DNA of 7,862 bases, taken from Pseudomonadota bacterium (GTDB lineage Bacteria; Myxococcota_A; Polyangia; Polyangiales; Polyangiaceae). Both the position numbers and the translations under genes were made by a program. Of the stretch, positions 1 through 5,850 are shown one piece after another. The notes below the pieces were generated by a model. The model saw only the letters and a list, made by a program, of their open reading frames with translations. It made no database searches and was not told the origin of the DNA. Within the stretch, counting starts at the first letter, position 1; every line of letters begins with the position of its first letter. The stretch covers positions 1-7,862 of the forward strand of contig JAEYOT010000077.1 of the NCBI GenBank assembly GCA_023411445.1. The letters run 5' to 3'.

Positions 1-87
1 AACTTCGGCAGCAAGGCCGTGGCGCAGCGGCTCGGCATCGGCACGGGTGCGGAATTGATGCAACCAATGGGTTGCGTGTTGCGCTAG
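1..87 (+). CDS. 3' end of an unidentified protein-coding gene (partial)
   Basis: Frame 1 is open from the left edge of the window to a TAG at 85-87 and gives 28 residues ending in ELMQPMGCVLR. Most codons end in G or C, as in the neighbouring genes, and one alternative frame on this strand meets a stop early, so I read this as the tail of a real gene that starts outside the window. The fragment is too short to assign a family. The stop lies 2 bp from the stop of the convergent gene at 90-992, so no separate terminator fits between them. The reading frame is fairly well supported; the function is unknown. Confidence 0.6.
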   Translation, partial: NFGSKAVAQRLGIGTGAELMQPMGCVLR

Positions 88-89
88 CC

Positions 90-992
90 TCAGCGCACGC
101 GGTACACGCCTTCGGCGCCGCACAGCCACACGTCGCTGCGGCTGCGACCCAGCACTTGGGCGATGCGCTGCGGGGCGCCCTTCACGGCTCGGAATTTCTC
201 GCCGTCGAAGGCAGCGGCGCCGGCGTCTCCTGCGATCCAGAGCGTCTCCGCGTCGCCCCACAGCGAGCGGGGGCCGGTCACCGGGGAAGGGGAAGAGCGC
301 CAGGCCGTGCCGTCGAAGTGATGCATGCGGCTGCTGCCATGCTCGACCACGCAGGCGTGCTCGTCGCGCACGAAGCCGTCGGTCGCCTTCGCCCAGGGAC
401 CAGCCGGCAGCGCTCGCCAGTCCTTCTCCAAGCGATAGAAGGTGTTGCCGGCGATGCCCCAGCCGCCGCCCACCGCCAAGCCGACGCGCTCCAGCCCGGC
501 CGGTGACGACGCCTTGGCCCAGCCGCGGATCGTCTTGATCAAACAGCGCTCGCCGGGGCGGCACACGATCTCCGGATCGGCGGTGCCGAGCAGCGCGACC
601 AGGCCAGGCGCGCCCGGCTTGCCCAGCGGGCCGAGCTCGTCCGGCGCGGGCCTGAGACCGCCGGGCAAGGAGCGGAAGTAGCGCACCTCGTCACCCTTGG
701 GTGTGCGCGCGGTGCCGGCGATGCGCACGCGGTAGTCCCGCCCGAAGAACACGCCGAGCGACAGGCCGGCGCCGCGCAGCGGATCCGGCAGCTTCTCGTC
801 GTGGATACCCTTTCGATCGCCCACCGTCACCACGTCATCACCGAGCGCGGCCCAGAAGGGCTCCTTGTCGAGCGCGATGGCGCGGCAGGGCTTGTCGCTC
901 AACCGCTCGAGCGTCTGCCCGCTCGCGAGCGAGCTGAGCAGCAGGGTGGCGGTTGCGAGGAGGGCCCTGTCAACGCGTTGACGCAGTGTCAT
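90..992 (-). CDS. Predicted exported protein with propeller-like repeats, function unknown
   Basis: This 300-residue protein begins at an ATG preceded by a good ribosome binding site: AGGGAG, 6 nt upstream on the minus strand. Residues 1-25 look like a Sec signal peptide, with basic residues (R4, R6, R9), a hydrophobic stretch LLATATLLLSSLA, and a possible cleavage after ASG at 23-25. The mature part is therefore probably periplasmic or secreted. The C-terminal half has spaced motifs such as MHHFDGTAW (223-231), SLWGDAETLWIAGDAGAAAFDG (about 243-264) and SDVWLCGAEGVYRV (286-299). These resemble blades of beta-propeller-type repeats common in secreted proteins of myxobacteria. C144 and C150 could form a small disulphide loop. 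No catalytic motif is visible and I do not recognise a named family. The gene is divergent from flhA and has no evident flagellar link. The CDS is well supported; the propeller reading is inference. Confidence 0.8.
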   Translation of the reverse strand: MTLRQRVDRALLATATLLLSSLASGQTLERLSDKPCRAIALDKEPFWAALGDDVVTVGDRKGIHDEKLPDPLRGAGLSLGVFFGRDYRVRIAGTARTPKGDEVRYFRSLPGGLRPAPDELGPLGKPGAPGLVALLGTADPEIVCRPGERCLIKTIRGWAKASSPAGLERVGLAVGGGWGIAGNTFYRLEKDWRALPAGPWAKATDGFVRDEHACVVEHGSSRMHHFDGTAWRSSPSPVTGPRSLWGDAETLWIAGDAGAAAFDGEKFRAVKGAPQRIAQVLGRSRSDVWLCGAEGVYRVR

Positions 993-1040
993 GAGTTACT
1001 CCCTGTCGTCGGCTGTAGCGAACGGTAGGCGCGCGCGCCG

Positions 1041-1057
1041 CCCGCGAAAAGCGCGGG
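1041..1057. repeat. Inverted repeat (hairpin) in the region between the exported-protein gene and flhA
   Basis: CCCGCG at 1041-1046 and CGCGGG at 1052-1057 are perfect complementary 6-bp arms around the 5-nt loop AAAAG. No T-tract follows on either strand, so it is not a typical intrinsic terminator. Its centre lies about 74 bp upstream of the start site predicted for the sigma-54 promoter at 1096-1112, so it could be an activator site. It also lies in the 5' region of the minus-strand gene and could fold in that transcript. The repeat is seen directly; either role is inference, and short GC-rich palindromes are common by chance here. Confidence 0.4.
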
Positions 1058-1095
1058 ATCATGCGCGGTCGCGCGCGGCAGAATCACTGAACAAG

Positions 1096-1112
1096 CTGGC
1101 ACGCTTCTAGCA
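1096..1112 (+). promoter_or_regulatory. Sigma-54 (RpoN) promoter of the flhA-flhF-fliA operon
   Basis: The sequence CTGGCACGCTTCTAGCA matches the -24/-12 consensus YTGGCACG-N4-TTGCW at every fixed base except one (A for T in the -12 element). The invariant GG (1098-1099) and GC (1110-1111) are separated by exactly 10 bp, as sigma-54 requires. Taking 1111 as -12 puts transcription start near 1123, only about 2 nt before the GTG of flhA. Sigma-54 control of early and middle flagellar genes is well known in several proteobacterial groups. The match and spacing are seen directly; activity is inferred. An enhancer-binding activator would be needed and none is encoded here. Confidence 0.75.
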
Positions 1113-1124
1113 GCCTCGGGCGCC

Positions 1125-3224
1125 GTGAGCCAGGCTCCCACGCCTCCTTCGACCAGCGGCCAACGCGGCGCCAATGCCGAGCTAGCGATCGCGCTCGGCA
1201 TCGTCGGCATCGTGCTGATGATGGTGCTGCCGCTCCCGGGCGCGATGATCGACGCGTTGCTCGCCGTCAGCTTGGCGGTGTCGATCGGCGTGTTCTTGAT
1301 CGGCCTGTTCATGGAGAGCCCGCTCCAGTTCAGCTCGTTTCCGGCCGTCATTTTGGTCGCGACGCTGCTGCGCTTGAGCCTGAACGTCGCTACCACGCGC
1401 CTGATCTTGATGAACGGCCACGAAGGGCACGGCGCTGCCGGCCGTGTGGTCGAGACCTTCGGGCGGATCGTGGTCGGCGGCAACGTGGTCGTCGGTCTCG
1501 TCGTGTTCCTGATCTTGGTCGTGATCAACTTCGTCGTGATCACGAAGGGTGCCGGCCGCGTCGCCGAGGTCGCCGCGCGCTTTGCCTTGGACGGCATGCC
1601 AGGCAAGCAGATGGCGATCGACGCCGACATGAATGCGGGCAACATCACGAGCGATGTCGCCCGCGCGCGCCGCAAGGATCTCGAGCGCGAAGCCGACTTC
1701 TACGGCGCGATGGACGGCGCCAGCAAGTTCGTCAAGGGCGACGCCATCGCCGGCCTGCTGATCACGTTCATCAACCTGGTCGGTGGCTTGATGATCGGCC
1801 TCGCCAGCGGCATGTCCCTGGGCAACGCCGCCGAGACGTTCTCGATCCTCTCGGTCGGCGACGCGCTGGTGTCGCAGATGCCCGCCCTGATGATCTCGAC
1901 CGCGGCGGGCGTCGTGGTCACCCGCTCGGCCACGGGCGATCCGCTCGGCCGCGCCCTGCAGACGCAGATGCTGGGCAGTCGACGCGCCGTCACGGCCACC
2001 GCCGGGGTGTTGACGCTGTTCGCGCTCCTGCCCGGCATGCCGATGCTGCCGTTCTTGGGGCTGGCTGGCGCGCTGGCTCTGTCCGCGCGCGCCGCCAAGA
2101 AGAAGGAGGCGGCAGAGGCCCTGGCTGCCGCCACCGTACCCAAGGAACCGCCACGGAAGCCGGGCTCGAGCGAGGAGATCGACGCCGCGCTGCCGCTCGA
2201 CATCTTCGCACTGGAGGTTGGCTATGAGCTGGTCCAGTCGGTGGATCCGCAGATGGGTGGCAATTTGGTGGACCGCATCGCCGCGCTCCGCAAGCAGATG
2301 GCGCTGGATCTGGGCATCGTGATCCCGCCGGTGCACGTGCGCGACAACCTGCAGCTGCCGCCCGGCGTGTACCGCTTCTTGATGCTGGGCACCGAGATCG
2401 CCCGCGGCGCCACGCGCGCCGGCCGTCTCTTGGCGATGGACGCCTCCGGCACCGCGCCGCCGATCGACGGCGAGGCCACCAAAGACCCCGCCTTCGGCAC
2501 ACCGGCGCGCTGGATCCCGGCCCGTGATCGCGAGCTGGCGGAGGCGCTCGGCTACACGGTCGTGGACCACACGACCATCATCGCGACTCACTTGTCCGAG
2601 GTCGTCCGCAGCAACGCGCACAACATCCTCGGTCGTACCGAGCTCGCGCACCTGTTCGAGGTGTTCTCGCGCACCACGCCCAAGCTGGTCGAGGACTTGG
2701 TCCCGAATTTGCTCTCGAACGGTGAAGTGCTCCGCGTCATGCGCAACCTGCTCAAGGAGGGCGTCTCCATCCGCGATCTGCGCTCCATCCTGGAGGCGCT
2801 GAGCGAGATCGCGCCGGCTACGCGCGATCCGGAGCAGCTCACGGAGATGACGCGCCAGCGCCTCTCGCGCCAGATCACGGCGCAGTTCACGGGCGCCGAC
2901 GGCACCCTCTCGGCCCTGGTGCTGGACACGGCGGTCGAGGAGATGTTCCGCCGCTCCTTGCGCGAGATCGCGCAGGGCACGGGCGGCGCGCTCGACCCAG
3001 AGATGGCGCGCCAGCTGGGCCTAGCTCTGGAGGCTGCCAGCAAGCGCATGGCGCAAGCAGGCCGCCCTGCCTGCGTGGTGGTCGCGCCCGACGTGCGCCG
3101 CTACCTGCGCGCCTTCGCCGAGCGCCGCTGCCCGTCGCTCGCCGTCCTCTCTTTCCGCGAGCTGGAGCCCGACGTGGCCATTCGACCGTTCGAGACGGTC
3201 GGGCTGGGGAGGGCCGCCGCTTGA
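1125..3224 (+). CDS. flhA: Flagellar biosynthesis protein FlhA, export-gate component
   Basis: FlhA is the large inner-membrane subunit of the flagellar type III export gate; its cytoplasmic domain docks export substrates and chaperones. The 699-residue length is normal for the family. Residues about 20-320 carry roughly eight hydrophobic segments. Between them lies the FHIPEP signature: EVAARFALDGMPGKQM (148-163), AIDADMNAG (164-172), then ADFYGAMDGASKFVKGD (190-206). A Lys/Ala/Pro-rich linker (about 321-350) leads to the cytoplasmic domain (about 355-699). The only usable start is this GTG: an in-frame TAG lies at 1026-1028, no other start codon precedes it, and the next in-frame starts are inside the first membrane segment. 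No clear ribosome binding site precedes the GTG, and the sigma-54 promoter places the transcript start about 2 nt upstream. The non-flagellar homologue SctV is the alternative, but flhF, fliA and fliW next door make FlhA much more likely. Confidence 0.96.
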   Translation: MSQAPTPPSTSGQRGANAELAIALGIVGIVLMMVLPLPGAMIDALLAVSLAVSIGVFLIGLFMESPLQFSSFPAVILVATLLRLSLNVATTRLILMNGHEGHGAAGRVVETFGRIVVGGNVVVGLVVFLILVVINFVVITKGAGRVAEVAARFALDGMPGKQMAIDADMNAGNITSDVARARRKDLEREADFYGAMDGASKFVKGDAIAGLLITFINLVGGLMIGLASGMSLGNAAETFSILSVGDALVSQMPALMISTAAGVVVTRSATGDPLGRALQTQMLGSRRAVTATAGVLTLFALLPGMPMLPFLGLAGALALSARAAKKKEAAEALAAATVPKEPPRKPGSSEEIDAALPLDIFALEVGYELVQSVDPQMGGNLVDRIAALRKQMALDLGIVIPPVHVRDNLQLPPGVYRFLMLGTEIARGATRAGRLLAMDASGTAPPIDGEATKDPAFGTPARWIPARDRELAEALGYTVVDHTTIIATHLSEVVRSNAHNILGRTELAHLFEVFSRTTPKLVEDLVPNLLSNGEVLRVMRNLLKEGVSIRDLRSILEALSEIAPATRDPEQLTEMTRQRLSRQITAQFTGADGTLSALVLDTAVEEMFRRSLREIAQGTGGALDPEMARQLGLALEAASKRMAQAGRPACVVVAPDVRRYLRAFAERRCPSLAVLSFRELEPDVAIRPFETVGLGRAAA

Positions 3225-3288
3225 TCAACTTTCTGACACCTGCCCGCCAAACCACCATCACCACGCTCGCCCAGCGTAGGAGCCAGCC

Positions 3289-4434
3289 ATGACGTATCAG
3301 CATTTTCGAGGAGCCGACCTGCAAGAAGCCCTGTCCGCCGTGAAGGCGACGCTGGGGCCGAACGCGCTCATCGAGGGTACCCGTCGCGTGAGCAACGGCC
3401 GAGGAGGCGGTTTGGGCCAGCACTACGTGGAGGTCACGGCGGCGCCCCCGCAGGGCCTGAAATGGCCGTTCGCATCGAAGGAGGCGACCGCGGTGGAGCT
3501 GCCGCTCCGCGAGCGCGGCGCGCTGGCGGCGACGCCGGGCGAGCAGCGCTCGTTGCGTCAGGGCAAGAGCAAATACGGCACCGTGCTCGGCATGTCAGCG
3601 AGCGAGGTGGAGCGTGAGCTCACGTCGCTGCGCGCCATGCTGGAGGAGCTGAACGAGGCCAGGCTGCCGCGCGAGCGCGCTCTCACGCTGCTGCACTCCA
3701 AGGGCATCGAGGGCGCGCTGGCCAAGGAGCTGGGCAGCGGTGCTGCCAAGTTCGCCAAGAAGGGCCGCGGGCAGCTGACCGAGTTTCTGCGGAGCCGCCT
3801 GGCCGAGCGCATCACCGTGAGCGGCAGCCTGATGCAGAACCCCCGCCGCACCCTCATCGCCTGCATGGGCCCGACGGGCGCCGGCAAGACGACCACGCTG
3901 GCTAAGCTGGCCGCCCGAGCGCGTCTTGATTTGGGACGCAGCGTCGGTGTCATCACGTTGGATACATTCAGGGTGGGCGCGGTGGAGCAGTGGCAGCGCT
4001 ACGCGGCTCTGATGGGCATTCCGTTCCAGGTGGCGAACGATCGCGGCAGCTTCCGGCGTGCGTTCGCTGAAATGTCGGCTGATATCGTGCTGGTTGACAC
4101 CGCTGGTCGCTCCACCGCCGCTTCCAGCTGGGTGCTGCCGGACTGCCTTTCGGGCATCGGTGACGACATGGTCAAGCACGCCCTGCTCACCTTGCCGGCT
4201 TGGCTGCGCGCGAGCGACGTCGGGCGCCTGTCGGAGCTGTACGAGGTTCCGGCCGCCACGGAGGTGGTCATCACCAAGCTGGACGAGACGGTCGAAGCCG
4301 GCGGCGTGCTGCACGCGGCCCTTCCCAGCAATATTCCGATAGCTTACCTTTGTAATGGTCCTCGCGTGCCCGAGGACATTCGCGAGGCCTCGGTAGAAGC
4401 AGTCGTCGACGCCGTCCTCCCGGCAGAAGCATGA
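3289..4434 (+). CDS. flhF: Flagellar SRP-family GTPase FlhF
   Basis: FlhF is the third SRP-type GTPase, related to Ffh and FtsY. In polar flagellates it recruits early flagellar parts and sets their position. The 381-residue protein opens with the typical N-terminal pattern (HFRGADLQEALSAVKATLGPNALI, within 5-28). A variable charged middle follows, then a helical N domain (about 105-185) and the G domain. Visible G motifs are the P-loop GPTGAGKTT (194-202), DTFRVGAVEQ (225-234), DTAGR (270-274), TKLDE (329-333) and NGPRVPEDI (356-364). The last usually reads GQ.VPxDI in this family as I recall it, so the Q-to-P change at 358 is slightly unusual. The ATG has a good ribosome binding site, AGGAG at 3278-3282, 6 nt away. 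The gene lies 64 bp after flhA and 19 bp before fliA. The MinD-like partner gene flhG, often immediately downstream, is absent here. Confidence 0.96.
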   Translation: MTYQHFRGADLQEALSAVKATLGPNALIEGTRRVSNGRGGGLGQHYVEVTAAPPQGLKWPFASKEATAVELPLRERGALAATPGEQRSLRQGKSKYGTVLGMSASEVERELTSLRAMLEELNEARLPRERALTLLHSKGIEGALAKELGSGAAKFAKKGRGQLTEFLRSRLAERITVSGSLMQNPRRTLIACMGPTGAGKTTTLAKLAARARLDLGRSVGVITLDTFRVGAVEQWQRYAALMGIPFQVANDRGSFRRAFAEMSADIVLVDTAGRSTAASSWVLPDCLSGIGDDMVKHALLTLPAWLRASDVGRLSELYEVPAATEVVITKLDETVEAGGVLHAALPSNIPIAYLCNGPRVPEDIREASVEAVVDAVLPAEA

Positions 4435-4443
4435 GCCTGGTTT

Positions 4444-4447
4444 GGAG
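4444..4447 (+). promoter_or_regulatory. Ribosome binding site that selects the fliA start
   Basis: GGAG at 4444-4447 lies 6 nt before GTG at 4454, an ideal spacing. The longest open frame instead begins at TTG 4442, but that codon overlaps the GGAG itself and has no ribosome binding site at a suitable distance. TTG 4451 would leave only 3 nt. GTG 4454 is therefore the preferred start. Confidence 0.65.
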
Positions 4448-4453
4448 TCCTTG

Positions 4454-5176
4454 GTGAGTCAGCCCAATCGCAGCGCCGCGAAGGTGCAAGGCGACCGCGA
4501 GATGTACGACCGGTACATGCCGCTCGTGCGTCGCATCGCCATGCGCACCATCCGCACGCTGCCGTCGTCGCTCACGTTCGACGACATCCTGTCCGCGGGC
4601 TGGGTCGGCATGGCCGAAGCGCTGCAGCGCCGGACCGAGGACATGGAGGAAGAGCATTTCGAGGCTTACGCCTCGTACCGCGTGCGTGGCGCCATCCTGG
4701 ACTACCTGCGGGTGCTCGATCCCTTGTCGCGCAAGCTGCGCGGCGCGTCTCGCCGCATCACCGAAGCGGCCTCGGATTTGACGCAGCGGCTCGGCCGCAC
4801 CCCCAACGAGGACGAGATGGCCGGTGAGCTCGGGCTCTCGCTCTCGGCTTACCAAGAGCTGCTGACCGAGATCTCGGACGCTGGCTTTGCCCGGCTCGAG
4901 CTGACCAGCGGCATGGAGCCGGCGGATCTCGAGCCGTCACCGGAGGTGCAGACCTCGCGCGCGGAGCTGGTCAGCTCCATCGCCAGCGCCATCGACGCCT
5001 TACCAGAGCGGCTCCGCTTGGTGCTTGGCCTGCACTACCAAGAAGAATGCAGCCTGCGTGAGATTGGCGAAGTGCTCGGGGTCACGGAGTCGCGTGTTTG
5101 CCAGCTGCACGCCGAGGCCGTGCACCTGATCCGGGCGCGGCTCGAGCGCCGGCCTGTGCCCCGGCCGCGTAGCTAA
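4454..5176 (+). CDS. fliA: Flagellar sigma factor FliA (sigma-28, RpoF)
   Basis: FliA directs RNA polymerase to late flagellar and chemotaxis promoters and is normally held by the anti-sigma factor FlgM until the hook is complete. From GTG 4454 the protein has 240 residues, typical for the family. Region 2 spans about 18-86, with YMPLVRRIA (21-29), FDDILSAGWVGMAEAL (42-57) and YASYRVRGAILDYLR (72-86). Region 3 spans about 92-137, with SRKLRGASRRI and the helix-turn-helix-like TPNEDEMAGELGLSLSAYQELL. Region 4 spans about 175-230, with LPERLRLVLGLHY and the promoter-binding helix-turn-helix SLREIGEVLGVTESRVCQLH (200-219). Region 1 is absent, as expected. YRVRGAILDYLR followed by LDPLSRKLR is typical of the FliA subgroup rather than general stress sigma factors, and flhF directly upstream agrees. 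It probably shares the flhA-flhF transcript. FlgM is not encoded in this window. Starts at 4442 or 4451 (TTG) would add 4 or 1 residues. Confidence 0.93.
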   Translation: MSQPNRSAAKVQGDREMYDRYMPLVRRIAMRTIRTLPSSLTFDDILSAGWVGMAEALQRRTEDMEEEHFEAYASYRVRGAILDYLRVLDPLSRKLRGASRRITEAASDLTQRLGRTPNEDEMAGELGLSLSAYQELLTEISDAGFARLELTSGMEPADLEPSPEVQTSRAELVSSIASAIDALPERLRLVLGLHYQEECSLREIGEVLGVTESRVCQLHAEAVHLIRARLERRPVPRPRS

Positions 5177-5289
5177 CCCTGCAGTCTTTGCCTTAAGGCT
5201 CACCGCCGGCGGCCGTTCTCCACGCTCACGGAGCGGTGTCGACTCGCTGAGTTGGCATCGTCGCGCGCAGACGAGGGCACGCGAGCATT
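5177..5289. other. Regulatory region upstream of fliW with several short inverted repeats
   Basis: I see no gene here. It contains perfect 10-bp palindromes GCCTTAAGGC (5190-5199) and CCGCCGGCGG (5203-5212). It also holds an imperfect repeat, CACGCTC/GAGCGGTG, at 5221-5238 (7 pairs with one bulged G, 3-nt loop) and ACTC-GCT-GAGT at 5242-5252. Relative to the start site predicted for the sigma-54 promoter at 5289-5304, these lie from about -125 to -63, the distance range where enhancer-binding activators of sigma-54 often bind. None is followed by a T-tract, so a canonical terminator for fliA is not evident. The repeats are seen directly; an activator role is inference. Confidence 0.35.
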
Positions 5290-5304
5290 GGCACTCTGAT
5301 TGCA
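5289..5304 (+). promoter_or_regulatory. Sigma-54 (RpoN) promoter of fliW and the HDOD gene
   Basis: TTGGCACTCTGATTGCA at 5288-5304 matches YTGGCACG-N4-TTGCW with one mismatch (T for the last G of the -24 element) and a perfect TTGCA -12 element. GG at 5290-5291 and GC at 5302-5303 are separated by exactly 10 bp. The predicted start is near 5315, which leaves a 13-nt leader that still contains the AGGA ribosome binding site of fliW at 5317-5320. Finding a second near-consensus site in front of a flagellar gene in the same window strongly reduces the chance that either is accidental. Confidence 0.8.
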
Positions 5305-5327
5305 CAGCCGACCTTCAGGATTCACTC

Positions 5328-5813
5328 ATGAACATCCAAAGCCAGCGATTCGGAACCCTCGAAATCAACGACGACGAGCTGCTCTCCTTCCCGGAGGGCG
5401 TCATCGGCTTCCCCACGGAGCAGCGCTTCGCGCTGGTTCCGCACCACGGCAGCGGCTACATCGCCTGGCTGCAGTCCGTCACGACGCCGGAGCTCGCGTT
5501 TCCCGTCGTGTCGGCCCACGCCTTCGGCGACATGTACCCGGACGTGCCGGTGGCAGCCGCCGCTCGCGAAGCGGGCGTGGACGGGCCCGAGGAGGCGCTG
5601 GCCGTGATGGTGGTGCTGTGCGCGCTCGCCAATCAACCGGCGACCGTCAACCTGTTGGCGCCGATCGTGGTCAACGCGACGACGCGTCGGGGCGCTCAGG
5701 TCATCTTGGAGGGCACGCGCTTCTCCACCCGCGAGTTCTTCGCGCTGCCCGAAGCCGCCCGCGCCCAGGCTCCTGCCAACGGGGACCAAGCGGCGACCTC
5801 GGCGGCCGAGTGA
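5328..5813 (+). CDS. fliW: Flagellar assembly factor FliW
   Basis: FliW binds flagellin and, when free, binds and inhibits the translational repressor CsrA, so flagellin synthesis follows flagellar assembly. The 161-residue protein shows the family pattern: a beta-rich start ending in LLSFPEGVIGFP (18-29), then WLQS (47-50), PELAFPVV (54-61), and the best conserved block TVNLLAPIVVNATTRRGAQVI (within 106-126). The last 20 or so residues (about 142-161) are Ala/Gln-rich and look like a dispensable tail. The ATG has AGGA 7 nt upstream. The gene follows its own predicted sigma-54 promoter and is separated from fliA by 151 bp. A csrA gene, often the immediate neighbour of fliW, is not here; an HDOD gene takes that place 37 bp downstream. 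Confidence 0.94.
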   Translation: MNIQSQRFGTLEINDDELLSFPEGVIGFPTEQRFALVPHHGSGYIAWLQSVTTPELAFPVVSAHAFGDMYPDVPVAAAAREAGVDGPEEALAVMVVLCALANQPATVNLLAPIVVNATTRRGAQVILEGTRFSTREFFALPEAARAQAPANGDQAATSAAE

Positions 5814-5850
5814 GCTGAAAACCGGACGCTGAAGGGAAAAGGTACAAGCG

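Noticed and set aside
989..1675. A 228-codon minus-strand frame spanning the flhA promoter and 5' end
   Set aside because: Most of it is antisense to the conserved FlhA membrane region and its Thr/Pro/Ala-rich product has no recognisable domain. It also overlaps the start of the better supported gene at 90-992.
1182..2651. A 489-codon open frame on the minus strand inside flhA
   Set aside because: It lies fully opposite flhA, its product is low-complexity and rich in His, Asp, Gln and Arg, and GC-rich genes routinely produce such antisense frames. FlhA is unambiguous.
1125..3224. FlhA might instead be SctV of a non-flagellar type III secretion system
   Set aside because: The families are homologous, but flhF, fliA and fliW immediately downstream are flagellum-specific.
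3595..4314. A 239-codon minus-strand open frame opposite flhF
   Set aside because: It is opposite well-conserved FlhF GTPase motifs and has no family resemblance or convincing ribosome binding site.
4442..4453. TTG at 4442 as the start of fliA
   Set aside because: It overlaps the GGAG sequence that is ideally spaced for GTG 4454, and it has no ribosome binding site of its own.
5203..5212. CCGCCGGCGG as an intrinsic terminator for fliA
   Set aside because: It is a palindrome without a useful loop and no T-tract follows.
5300..5818. A 172-codon plus-strand frame overlapping fliW
   Set aside because: It is the same strand in another frame; its Arg/Gly/Ala-rich product is what a shifted reading of fliW gives, while the fliW frame matches a known family.
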